DNA of 64,000 bases from JAVVHH01 sp963848035 (lineage in GTDB: Bacteria > Pseudomonadota > Alphaproteobacteria > Acetobacterales > Acetobacteraceae): contig CAWKCD010000001.1 of NCBI GenBank assembly GCA_963848035.1, forward strand, positions 1 to 64,000. The letters run 5' to 3'. Both the position numbers and the translations under genes were made by a program. This document shows positions 17,510-26,114 of this stretch, piece by piece. Position 1 is the first letter of the stretch. Each line of letters starts with the position of its first letter. The notes beneath the pieces were generated by a model that saw only the letters and a list, made by a program, of their open reading frames with translations, ran no database searches and was not told where the DNA came from.

Positions 17510-18172
17510 TCAAGCGCTCGGCGGCCCCGCCGCCCCCGGCTCCAACGCCCGCGTCACATACAGATCAGCCTCCGGCGCATAAGCCTCCCAAACCGCCCGC
17601 AACGCCCCGATCGGCGCCTCCGACCAATCCACCCGCAGATCCACGTAGGCGAACGCCTCCCGCCAAACCACCACCATCGCGCTCGACCGCAGGGCCGCCA
17701 CCTCGCCCCCCGCCCGATCCCCCGCCTCGAGCGCCCCCAACAGCCGCTCCGGCAAATCCATCCCCGCCCCCTCCTCGAACGCCGCCACCATCGCCCCCGG
17801 CACCGTATCGTTCCGCAAGATGTTCCCCGCCGCCACGCAATCCACCCCCACCACCCCGGCATGCACCGACTGGATCATCTCCCCCGAGAAATGCGCCCCC
17901 ACCCCCCGAGCGTCCAACACCGCCAACTGCCGCCACCCCGCCAGCCCCGTGCTCCCCACCAGCCCGGCCACCACCTCCGCCGGCGAACACCCCCCCTCCA
18001 ACAGCGCCACCCCCCGCGGCCCCAACCGCGGATCCGTCCTGTTCTGCGTCAGCACCACCCCCAGCCCGGCGCGCGCATAAACGCACCGCGCCCCCACCGC
18101 CGGGCTCGACGTCGCAATCACCGCCCCCAGCATCCCCGTCCGCGCACACCGCCCCGCCAACGAAAACGTCAT
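17510..18172 (-). CDS. DUF1028 family protein (Ntn-hydrolase-like)
   Basis: A 220-residue protein matching DUF1028 (PF06267): the opening MTFSLAGRCARTGMLGAVI, ARCVYARAGLGVVLTQNRTDPRLGP cited by its TQNRTDPRLG core, the FSGEMIQSVHAGVVG segment with VDCVAAGNIL and the C-terminal part ALRAVWEAYAPEADLYVTRA. Members adopt an Ntn-hydrolase-like fold and are often encoded beside importers, peptidases and RidA genes of amino-acid catabolism, but no reaction is established. RBS AGGGTGGG precedes the ATG at 18172. It is downstream of no gene on its own strand. The neighbourhood agrees with a supporting role in peptide or amide breakdown, which is inference. Confidence 0.88.
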   Translation of the reverse strand: MTFSLAGRCARTGMLGAVIATSSPAVGARCVYARAGLGVVLTQNRTDPRLGPRGVALLEGGCSPAEVVAGLVGSTGLAGWRQLAVLDARGVGAHFSGEMIQSVHAGVVGVDCVAAGNILRNDTVPGAMVAAFEEGAGMDLPERLLGALEAGDRAGGEVAALRSSAMVVVWREAFAYVDLRVDWSEAPIGALRAVWEAYAPEADLYVTRALEPGAAGPPSA

Positions 18173-18274
18173 CCCACCCTGCTCCCAAAACGCCGCCGAT
18201 CATGACGGCCGGACCGCACCCCCGTCCATCCCACCCGCTTTACATCGCCCACCGGCCATGCCGAACATCGGACC

Positions 18275-18802
18275 ATGCCGACCCAGATCGTCACCATCGC
18301 CGACCGGCCCGACCTCGCCGCCACCGTGGCGCGCTGGATCTGGAACGAATTCTCCCGTCACGACGGGTACACGCTCGAGCGCCTGGAGCCCCTCTTCGCC
18401 GCCGCCACCGCCCGCCGAGGCGCCCCCCAATGCTTCGTCGCCCTGGAAGACGGCCGCCCCGTCGCCACCGCCAACCTAGCCCTCCAGGACCTGGATGAAC
18501 GCCCGAACCTCACCCCCTGGCTCGCCGGCGTCTACACCATCCCCGAAGCCCGCAACCGCGGCCACGCCAAGCGCCTGATCGCCGCCGTCGAAGCCGCCTG
18601 CCAAGCCGCAGCCATCCCCACCGCCTGGCTCTACACCAACACCGCCGAACCCCTCTACGCCGCCCTAGGCTGGCGCCGCACCGAACTCGTCCCCAGAGGC
18701 CCCAACCCCCCCGTCACCCTGATGCGAAAAGACTTCCCAACCCCGGAGCAACAATGCAACGAACGACCCCCGAAGAGTGCCTCTCAAAACCCGCCAGGCT
18801 GA
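18275..18802 (+). CDS. GNAT family N-acetyltransferase
   Basis: A 175-residue acetyltransferase. The acetyl-CoA binding core is seen as LAGVYTIPEARNRGHAKRLI, with the R-N-R-G-H-A loop typical of motif A (Q/R-x-x-G-x-G/A) near residue 92, and the C-terminal strand/helix pair WLYTNTAEPLYAALGWRRTE (motif B) near 120. Substrate unknown. The last residues (about 168-175) and the stop codon are supplied by the left arm of a palindromic repeat element that begins at 18775, so the original C-terminus may have been slightly different. Confidence 0.88.
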   Translation: MPTQIVTIADRPDLAATVARWIWNEFSRHDGYTLERLEPLFAAATARRGAPQCFVALEDGRPVATANLALQDLDERPNLTPWLAGVYTIPEARNRGHAKRLIAAVEAACQAAAIPTAWLYTNTAEPLYAALGWRRTELVPRGPNPPVTLMRKDFPTPEQQCNERPPKSASQNPPG

Positions 18803-18915
18803 CTCAGCTGGCGGTAAGGGCCGAGCCCCGCAGCGCAGCGACCTCCAAATCGTGAGCAGCGGCGCGCAAGCCATCGCCGTCAGATGGCCAGCCTAGCGCG
18901 TCTGAAGAGGCACTC
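18775..18915. repeat. MITE-like palindromic element, copy A
   Basis: A 141-bp element bounded by 10-bp inverted repeats: GAGTGCCTCT at 18775-18784 and AGAGGCACTC at 18906-18915. The arms continue with imperfect pairing through AGGCTG and the GTCAGATGGCC box at about 18878-18890. A 38-base internal segment (GTGAGCA...GTCAGATGGCC, from about 18852) aligns without gaps to the element at 33,692. No ORF lies inside. It overlaps the end of the acetyltransferase gene and ends 2 bp before the DUF2721 start codon. Confidence 0.75.
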
Positions 18916-18917
18916 CG

Positions 18918-19382
18918 ATGTTGCAGCATTATACTTTGGATGACGCCGCCCACCTCATCCAAGTCGCCCTCACCCCGGTCTTCCTGCTCTCCGGCATCGC
19001 CGCCCTGCTCAACGTCTTCGCCGGCCGCCTCGCCCGCGTCGCCGACCAGCTCACCGCCCTCACCGCCGCCATCAACGCCGGAACCGCCACCGCCGAGCAG
19101 AACGAACAGCTCGCCCTCCTCCGCCGCCGCTCCCTCATCCTCGACGTCGCCGTCGTCCTCGCCACCGCCGGCAGCGCCGCCATCTGCCTCGCCATCCTCA
19201 CCCTGTTCCTGTTCGCCATCAGCAACAAGGCGATCGCCAGCATCCTCCTGCTCTTCTTCGCCGGCGCCGTCCTCTGCACCCTCGGCTCCGTCACCGCCTT
19301 CGGCCTCGAGATGGTCCTCAGCAACCGCGCCATGCGCCGCCGCATCGCCTTCCACCTCCCCTGGCGTCACCTCAAAGACTGA
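18918..19382 (+). CDS. DUF2721 family membrane protein
   Basis: A 154-residue inner-membrane protein that fits DUF2721: hydrophobic segment IQVALTPVFLLSGIAALLNVF near residues 14-34, a basic cytosolic helix (AGRLARVADQ), a coiled segment with EQNEQLALLRRRS, then two more membrane helices (about 78-100 and 105-128) and a basic tail. Function unknown. The start codon lies directly against the right end of the palindromic element, so the promoter must lie within or before that element. The following gene converges on it. Confidence 0.85.
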   Translation: MLQHYTLDDAAHLIQVALTPVFLLSGIAALLNVFAGRLARVADQLTALTAAINAGTATAEQNEQLALLRRRSLILDVAVVLATAGSAAICLAILTLFLFAISNKAIASILLLFFAGAVLCTLGSVTAFGLEMVLSNRAMRRRIAFHLPWRHLKD

Positions 19383-19397
19383 AGCCCGGCCCGTCGC

Positions 19398-19694
19398 TCA
19401 GTGATGCGACCCAGGGTTCATCGCGAACAACGCCACCACGACCAGCCCGAACGCCCCCACCGCCAACCCCGGCACCGCCAACCCGGCCAGCACCAAAGTC
19501 CCCAACCCCACTCTCCCCCGCGACCGCAACATCATCCCCGCGAAGAGCACCGCCACCGGCACCCCCACCATCGGCAGCCAGATCGCCATGTTGAACGAAC
19601 TGACCGACCCGTCCCCCAACCCGACGGCAAAGAAGAACGAGATCACCGCCGCGATCAGCACATCCACCGAAGCCATCGTCCAAAACATTTTCAT
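19398..19694 (-). CDS. Small three-helix membrane protein of unknown function
   Basis: A 98-residue hydrophobic protein starting MKMFWTMASVDVLIAAVISF. Three membrane segments are visible (about residues 8-25, 33-52 and 60-88), ending FAMNPGSHH. No domain recognised. The frame could extend upstream to 19769, but the shorter start gives a clean membrane protein. It converges on DUF2721 (16 bp between stops). Confidence 0.6.
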   Translation of the reverse strand: MKMFWTMASVDVLIAAVISFFFAVGLGDGSVSSFNMAIWLPMVGVPVAVLFAGMMLRSRGRVGLGTLVLAGLAVPGLAVGAFGLVVVALFAMNPGSHH

Positions 19695-19728
19695 GTTGCA
19701 ACATGCACCAGCCGGCAACCCCGGGCAA

Positions 19729-19959
19729 TCAGAGCCCGCCCTGGCCGACGCCGCCCGCCGGATCAGCAATCCCCGAAACGTCGAACAGGCTGCGCGACCG
19801 CAACGTCGCGATCCCTTCGAGCAGGATCTCGAACGTCGTGCTCCGCAGCCCGAGCTCCCGCCACTCGAGGACGCCGGGAGCAGCCGCCTCGAGCGACCGG
19901 GCGATTTCGTTCACGACTTCGGGATAACCTTCGAGGGTAATGCGGACAGCATGGGGCAT
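19729..19959 (-). CDS. Small soluble protein of unknown function
   Basis: A 76-residue frame beginning MPHAVRITLEGYPEVVNEI. The composition (alternating hydrophobic and acidic residues, one helix of about residues 14-26, then a strand RSTTFEILLEGI) looks like a folded small protein rather than a shadow frame, and no competing gene lies on the other strand. No family recognised. It may share a transcript with the membrane protein at 19,398. Confidence 0.45.
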   Translation of the reverse strand: MPHAVRITLEGYPEVVNEIARSLEAAAPGVLEWRELGLRSTTFEILLEGIATLRSRSLFDVSGIADPAGGVGQGGL

Positions 19960-20053
19960 CGCTCAAATCCTTGACCATCAATATGCAACAATCCGCGGCC
20001 GCCTCCCGAACCGGCAGCCTCGGAATGTACGCATGCCCGATGACCAACCGCCC

Positions 20054-21061
20054 TCAGGCGAACCGCAACCGCTGCCCGATCCCCAGTGTCTCCCCCTTCA
20101 CCAACATCGCATGCCCCAAGGCGATGTCCGACAAACTCAACCCCCGGTGCCAAAACAGGATCCGCTCCCCCTCGCTCTCCCGCCCCGGCCGCAGCCCGGC
20201 CACGATCTCCCCCATCTCCGCATGCAGCGTCTCCCGCCTCAGCTTCCCCGCATCCACATGCGCCCGCAGCGACCCATACGGCCCCGCCCCCACCTGCCCC
20301 CAATCATCCACCACCAGCTTGTCCATCACATCCGTCAGCGAAAGCTCCACCGCGCTCATCGTCCCATACGGCATCACCAGCGCCCCCTCCTTGATCCACG
20401 CCGTCTTCAGCAACGGCTCCGGCGCCAGCAGCCGCGACGCCTCCACCACGATGTCCGCCCCCTCGATCGTCCCCTGCCAGTCGTCCATCCCCCGCACGGG
20501 CTTGCCCAGATCCCGCTCCAGCCGCGCCACGAACGCGTCCTGGCTCTCCCGCCGCTTCGAATGCACCCGGATCTCGTCGAAATCGAACAGCCGGTCCAAC
20601 AGCCGCACGTTCCAATACGCCGACCCCCGCGCCCCGATATGCCCCAGCACCTTGCTGCCTTTCCGGGCCAGATACTTCGCCCCCACCGCGCTCACCGCCC
20701 CGGTCCGCATATCCGTGATGTGGCTCGCATCCAGGATCGCCCGCGGCATCCCCGTCGCCGGATCGAACAGCGTCAGCACCGCCATCTCCGACGGCAACCC
20801 GTGCTCGTAATTGTACACGTAGTCGCTCACCACCTTCACCCCCGCGAGCCCCACGTCGCCCCCCAGCGCCCCCCGCAGCACGTTGAAATGCCCATGGATC
20901 TCCGGCCCCGCCTTCAGATGCATCCGCGGCTCGATCACCGCCTGCCCCCGCCCCTGCGCCGCCAGGCTCCCCTCGATCGCGCCCAGGATCTCGTCATCCG
21001 TCAGCGCCAACTCGGCAATATCCGGTCCATTCAGGAACGAAACGTAGATCGGCTTGCTCAT
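20054..21061 (-). CDS. Ornithine cyclodeaminase/mu-crystallin family protein
   Basis: A 335-residue member of the OCD family. The start ATG 21061 follows AGAGG. Key family positions are visible: RMHLKAGPEIHGHFNV near residue 46, the lysine in AGVKVVSDYVYNYEHGLPSE near 76, the ASHITDMRTGAVSAVGAKYLA motif near 115 and a variant nucleotide loop VLGHIGARGSA near 140. Family members convert ornithine to proline with ammonia release, reduce cyclic imines, or act as alanine/ketimine reductases. The nucleotide loop and the long N-terminal part place it outside the textbook ornithine cyclodeaminases. It lies 70 bp downstream of hutU in the same direction, separated by a short repeat, so it may be expressed with histidine-breakdown genes. 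Confidence 0.85.
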   Translation of the reverse strand: MSKPIYVSFLNGPDIAELALTDDEILGAIEGSLAAQGRGQAVIEPRMHLKAGPEIHGHFNVLRGALGGDVGLAGVKVVSDYVYNYEHGLPSEMAVLTLFDPATGMPRAILDASHITDMRTGAVSAVGAKYLARKGSKVLGHIGARGSAYWNVRLLDRLFDFDEIRVHSKRRESQDAFVARLERDLGKPVRGMDDWQGTIEGADIVVEASRLLAPEPLLKTAWIKEGALVMPYGTMSAVELSLTDVMDKLVVDDWGQVGAGPYGSLRAHVDAGKLRRETLHAEMGEIVAGLRPGRESEGERILFWHRGLSLSDIALGHAMLVKGETLGIGQRLRFA

Positions 21062-21078
21062 CGCACCTCTCCCCATCC

Positions 21079-21118
21079 CGTAATCGCGAGGCGCGCAGCG
21101 CCGCGGCGATCCAGAGCG
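21079..21118. repeat. Short palindromic repeat, GCGAGG-GCGCAGCG family, copy 1
   Basis: The stretch TCGCGAGGCGCGCAGCGCCG followed by CGGCGATCCAGAG resembles the element at 37,266 (CACTGCGAGGAGCGCAGCG... then CGGCAGTCCAG). This repeat type (GCGAGGAGCGCAGCGACGCGGCAATCCAG-like) is common between genes of alphaproteobacteria. Here it fills the junction between hutU and the ornithine cyclodeaminase gene. Confidence 0.6.
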
Positions 21119-21131
21119 GCACGAACCGCCC

Positions 21132-22796
<1,665 letters not shown>

Positions 22797-22852
22797 TCCC
22801 GCCCCTGAAATCCAATCCGCCCACGAAACCCCTTGCACCCCGCATCAGGAAA

Positions 22853-23461
22853 ATGCTCCTAATGCCCCCGATGCAAGCGTCCCACTCTCTCCCTCCGCCG
22901 GAGACCCCGACAGAGCGCCGCGCCCGCCAGCACGCCATGCTGCACCGCCTGGCCCAGCTCAACATGGACGCCGCCGAAGACGCCTTCACCCGCATCCAGC
23001 ACGCCGACGCCGACTCCAAACAGGCCGAAGCCGCCACCCTCTCCCTCGCCCGCGCCACCCGCGCCGTCTCCCACGTCATCACCCTCGAGAACCGCCTCGA
23101 AACCGGCCAGCTCGGCAAGCCCGACGCCACCCGCACCCGAAACGACCCGCGGCGTCGGCCCGTGCGCGAGAACCTGCACCGCGCCGCCGCCGTCGAGAGC
23201 GACCTCGCCGCCCGCAACGCCCTCCGCCGCGCCTTCGACGACCGTCTCGACGAGGAACTCGCCGACGACCCCGACCAGGAACTCAACGCCGGCGAGATCC
23301 TCAAGGCCATCGACGAGGAATTCGACCTCCGCATCGACCCCGCCCATCTCCCCGACGAACTCCTCTCCATCCGCCCCAAACCCCGCGGCCCCGAAGGCTA
23401 CGCCCCCTGGACCCCCACCGTCGTCGAACCCGCCGGACCCGAACCGCCGATCATCGCCTGA
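22853..23461 (+). CDS. Charged helical protein of unknown function
   Basis: A 202-residue frame starting at ATG 22853 with AGGA upstream. It is rich in Ala, Arg, Asp and Glu and almost entirely helical, with a coiled-coil-like part HRLAQLNMDAAEDAFTRIQ near residue 31 and an acidic region DDRLDEELADDPDQELNAGE near 129, ending in a proline-rich tail. Codon use is like that of the neighbouring metabolic genes and no competing frame is credible. It lies between hutU and hutI, divergent from the first and convergent with the second. No family recognised; I have no functional suggestion. Confidence 0.6.
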   Translation: MLLMPPMQASHSLPPPETPTERRARQHAMLHRLAQLNMDAAEDAFTRIQHADADSKQAEAATLSLARATRAVSHVITLENRLETGQLGKPDATRTRNDPRRRPVRENLHRAAAVESDLAARNALRRAFDDRLDEELADDPDQELNAGEILKAIDEEFDLRIDPAHLPDELLSIRPKPRGPEGYAPWTPTVVEPAGPEPPIIA

Positions 23462-23475
23462 CCAGCCGGCCATCC

Positions 23476-24663
23476 TCAAACCCCGCGCCGCACTCGTTGA
23501 TGGAGCGGATTGAACCCCATCCGGTAGACCAGCTCCGCCGGCCGCTCGATCTCCCAAATCGCCAGATCGCACCACCGCCCCGCCTCCAGCGTCCCCACGT
23601 CGGAGCGCCCCAACGCGCGTGCCGCCTCCCGCGTCACCCCCGCCAGACATTCCGCCACCGTCAGCCGGAAACACGTCGCCGCCATGTTCATCGCCAACAG
23701 CAACGACGTCAGCGGCGAAGACCCCGGATTGCAATCCGTCGCCACCGCCATCCGGACCCCATGCCGCCGCAGCGCCCCCACATCCGGCGCCCGCGTCTCC
23801 CGCAGGAAATAGAACGCTCCCGGCAACAACACCGCCACCGTCCCCGACCCGGCCAGCGCCGCCGCCCCCGCCTCGTCCATCCGCTCCAGATGATCCGCCG
23901 ACAACGCCCCGAACGACGCCGCCAACGCCGCCCCACCCAAATTCTCCAACTGGTCCGCATGCAACTTCACCGGCAACCCAACAGCCCGAGCCGCCTCGAA
24001 CACCCGGACCGTCTGCGCCGCCGTAAATCCGATCACGTCGCAAAACGCATCTACCGCATCCACCAATCCCTCCCCCGCCAGCACCGGGATCATCGAGCAC
24101 ACCAGGTCGATATACCGCTCCCGATCCCCCCCGGCCTCGGGCGGCATCGCATGCGCCCCCAGGAACGACGTCACCACCGAAACGTCCCGCGCCCGCCCCA
24201 ACGCCCGAGCCGCCAGCAGCATCCGCCGCTCCGTCTCCAACTCGAGCCCGTACCCCGACTTCACCTCGACCGTCGTCACCCCCTCCGCCAGCAACCGGTC
24301 CAGCCGCCCCAACGCCCCCTCGACCAGCGCCGCCTCGTCCGCCTCCCGCGTCGCCCGAACCGTCGAAACGATCCCGCCCCCCGCCAGCGCGATCTCCGCG
24401 TAACTGGCTCCCTCCAGCCGCTGCTCGAACTCCCCCGCCCGATCCCCCGCGAACACCAGATGCGTATGGCAATCGATCAACCCCGGCATCACCCAACGCC
24501 CCCCGCAATCCACCACCCGTTCCGCCCCCGGCGCCTCCCCCATCGCCCCCGCGAACACGATCCGCCCGCCCGAGCACGCCACCGCACCCCCCTCGACCAC
24601 CCCCAACCCCTCGCCCGCGAAGGTCAGCAGCCGCGCATTCGTCCAAATCGTTTCTGCCCGCAC
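23476..24663 (-). CDS. hutI: Imidazolonepropionase
   Basis: A 395-residue amidohydrolase-superfamily enzyme that opens 4-imidazolone-5-propionate to N-formimidoyl-glutamate (EC 3.5.2.7). The metal site is complete: HTH in LIDCHTHLVFAGDR, the histidine of VKLHADQLEN, the histidine of LSADHLERMDEAG and the aspartate of AVATDCNPGSSP. The GTG at 24663 (VRAETIWTNARLLTF) is chosen as the start because the frame upstream has no family similarity and AGGAT precedes it; only 23 bp separate it from the divergent hutF start, so promoters must reach into the coding regions. Together with hutU and hutF it covers the middle of the histidine pathway. Confidence 0.95.
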   Translation of the reverse strand: MRAETIWTNARLLTFAGEGLGVVEGGAVACSGGRIVFAGAMGEAPGAERVVDCGGRWVMPGLIDCHTHLVFAGDRAGEFEQRLEGASYAEIALAGGGIVSTVRATREADEAALVEGALGRLDRLLAEGVTTVEVKSGYGLELETERRMLLAARALGRARDVSVVTSFLGAHAMPPEAGGDRERYIDLVCSMIPVLAGEGLVDAVDAFCDVIGFTAAQTVRVFEAARAVGLPVKLHADQLENLGGAALAASFGALSADHLERMDEAGAAALAGSGTVAVLLPGAFYFLRETRAPDVGALRRHGVRMAVATDCNPGSSPLTSLLLAMNMAATCFRLTVAECLAGVTREAARALGRSDVGTLEAGRWCDLAIWEIERPAELVYRMGFNPLHQRVRRGV

Positions 24664-24686
24664 CGGGAAAATCCTATCCTGGCCCC

Positions 24687-26045
24687 ATGCCAACCCGCCG
24701 ACTGTTCCTCGAAACCGCCCTCCTGCCAACCGGCTGGGAATCCGACGTCGCCCTCGACGTCGAAAACGGCGAAATCACCGCCCTCACCCCCAACGTCCAG
24801 CCCGGCGACCGCGAACGCCTCCCCGGCATCGCCCTCCCCGGCCTCCCCAATCTCCACAGCCACACCTTCCAACGCGCCATGGCCGCCCAGGCCGAAACGC
24901 GAGGGCCCACCGCAGACAGCTTCTGGACCTGGCGCGAACTCATGTATCGCCATCTCCAGCGCCTCACCCCCGACGACGTCGAAGCCATCGCCGCCTTCGC
25001 CATGATGGAGATGCTCGAATCCGGCTTCACCGCCCTCGCCGAATTCCACTACCTCCACCACGACCCCCAGGGCCGCCCCTACGCCAACCCCGCCGAACTC
25101 TGCGAACGCATCGCCGCCGCCTCAGCCCAAACCGGCATCGGCCTCACCCTCCTCCCCTCCCTCTACACCCATGGCGGCTTCGCCGGCGCCGCCCCCACCC
25201 CGGGCCAAGCCCGCTTCATCAACGACCTCGACGCCTTCGCCCGCCTCCTCCAATCCGCCCAAATCGCCATCGCCCCCCTCGACGACGCCACCCTCGGGAT
25301 CGCCCCCCACTCCCTCCGCGCCATCCCCAGCGCCGCCCTCCCCCACCTCTCCAGCCTCACCGCCGGCCCCATCCACATCCACGTCGCCGAACAGACCCGC
25401 GAAGTCGAAGAGTGCCTCGCCTGGTCCGCCCGACGCCCCGTCGACTACCTCCTCGCCCACGCCGACATCGGCCCACGCTGGTGCCTGATCCACGCCACCC
25501 ACATGACACCCTCTGAAACCGAAGCCCTCGCCCGCTCCGGCGCGGTCGCCGGCCTCTGCCCCCTCACCGAAGCCAGCCTCGGCGACGGCATCTTCCCCGC
25601 CCGCGCCTATCTCGACGCCACCGGAAGCGTCGGCATCGGCTCCAACTCCAACATCGAGATCTCCGCCCCCTCCGAACTGAAATCCCTCGAATACGCCCAG
25701 CGCCTCACCCACCGCGCCCGCAACGTCCTCGCCGCCGGCCCGGGCGCCTCCACCGGCCGCACCCTCTACGACGCCGCCCTGTCCGGCGGCGCCCAAGCCC
25801 TCGCCCGCCGCATCGGCCGCCTCCAGCCCGGCTACCGCGCCGACCTCCTCCTCCTCGACCCCTCCCACCCCGACCTCGCCCACGCCCGAGCCGACCGCAT
25901 CCTTGACGCCTACCTCTTCACCGCAGGCAAATCCGCCATCGACACCGTCATCGTCGCCGGCCGCACCCTCGTCACCGCCGGACGCCACCACGCCCGCCAG
26001 CCCATCACGGCCCGCTACCGCCAAACCCTCGCCCGCCTCGCATGA
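24687..26045 (+). CDS. hutF: Formimidoylglutamate deiminase homologue with an altered metal-site residue
   Basis: A 452-residue amidohydrolase of the HutF family, which converts N-formimidoyl-glutamate to N-formyl-glutamate and ammonia (EC 3.5.3.13). Matches run over the full length: HSH in LPNLHSHTFQRAM (residues 57-59), FWTWRELMYRHLQRL, the HIHVAEQTREVEECL helix with the metal histidine at about 232 and the catalytic glutamate at 235, and the histidine pair in LIHATHMTPSE. At the position of the fourth metal-site residue, normally Asp in a GSDS motif, the sequence reads GIGSNSNIEIS (Asn at residue 320, codon AAC). This is a single-base change from GAC. It could reduce activity or reflect a base error. 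No formylglutamate hydrolase (hutG) is seen nearby. Confidence 0.93.
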   Translation: MPTRRLFLETALLPTGWESDVALDVENGEITALTPNVQPGDRERLPGIALPGLPNLHSHTFQRAMAAQAETRGPTADSFWTWRELMYRHLQRLTPDDVEAIAAFAMMEMLESGFTALAEFHYLHHDPQGRPYANPAELCERIAAASAQTGIGLTLLPSLYTHGGFAGAAPTPGQARFINDLDAFARLLQSAQIAIAPLDDATLGIAPHSLRAIPSAALPHLSSLTAGPIHIHVAEQTREVEECLAWSARRPVDYLLAHADIGPRWCLIHATHMTPSETEALARSGAVAGLCPLTEASLGDGIFPARAYLDATGSVGIGSNSNIEISAPSELKSLEYAQRLTHRARNVLAAGPGASTGRTLYDAALSGGAQALARRIGRLQPGYRADLLLLDPSHPDLAHARADRILDAYLFTAGKSAIDTVIVAGRTLVTAGRHHARQPITARYRQTLARLA

Positions 26046-26114
26046 CCGGCCGCTTACGATTTCTTCATCACCCGCTGTTAAAGCTGGCCCGGAACGATCG
26101 GTAAGGCGTGGGCC

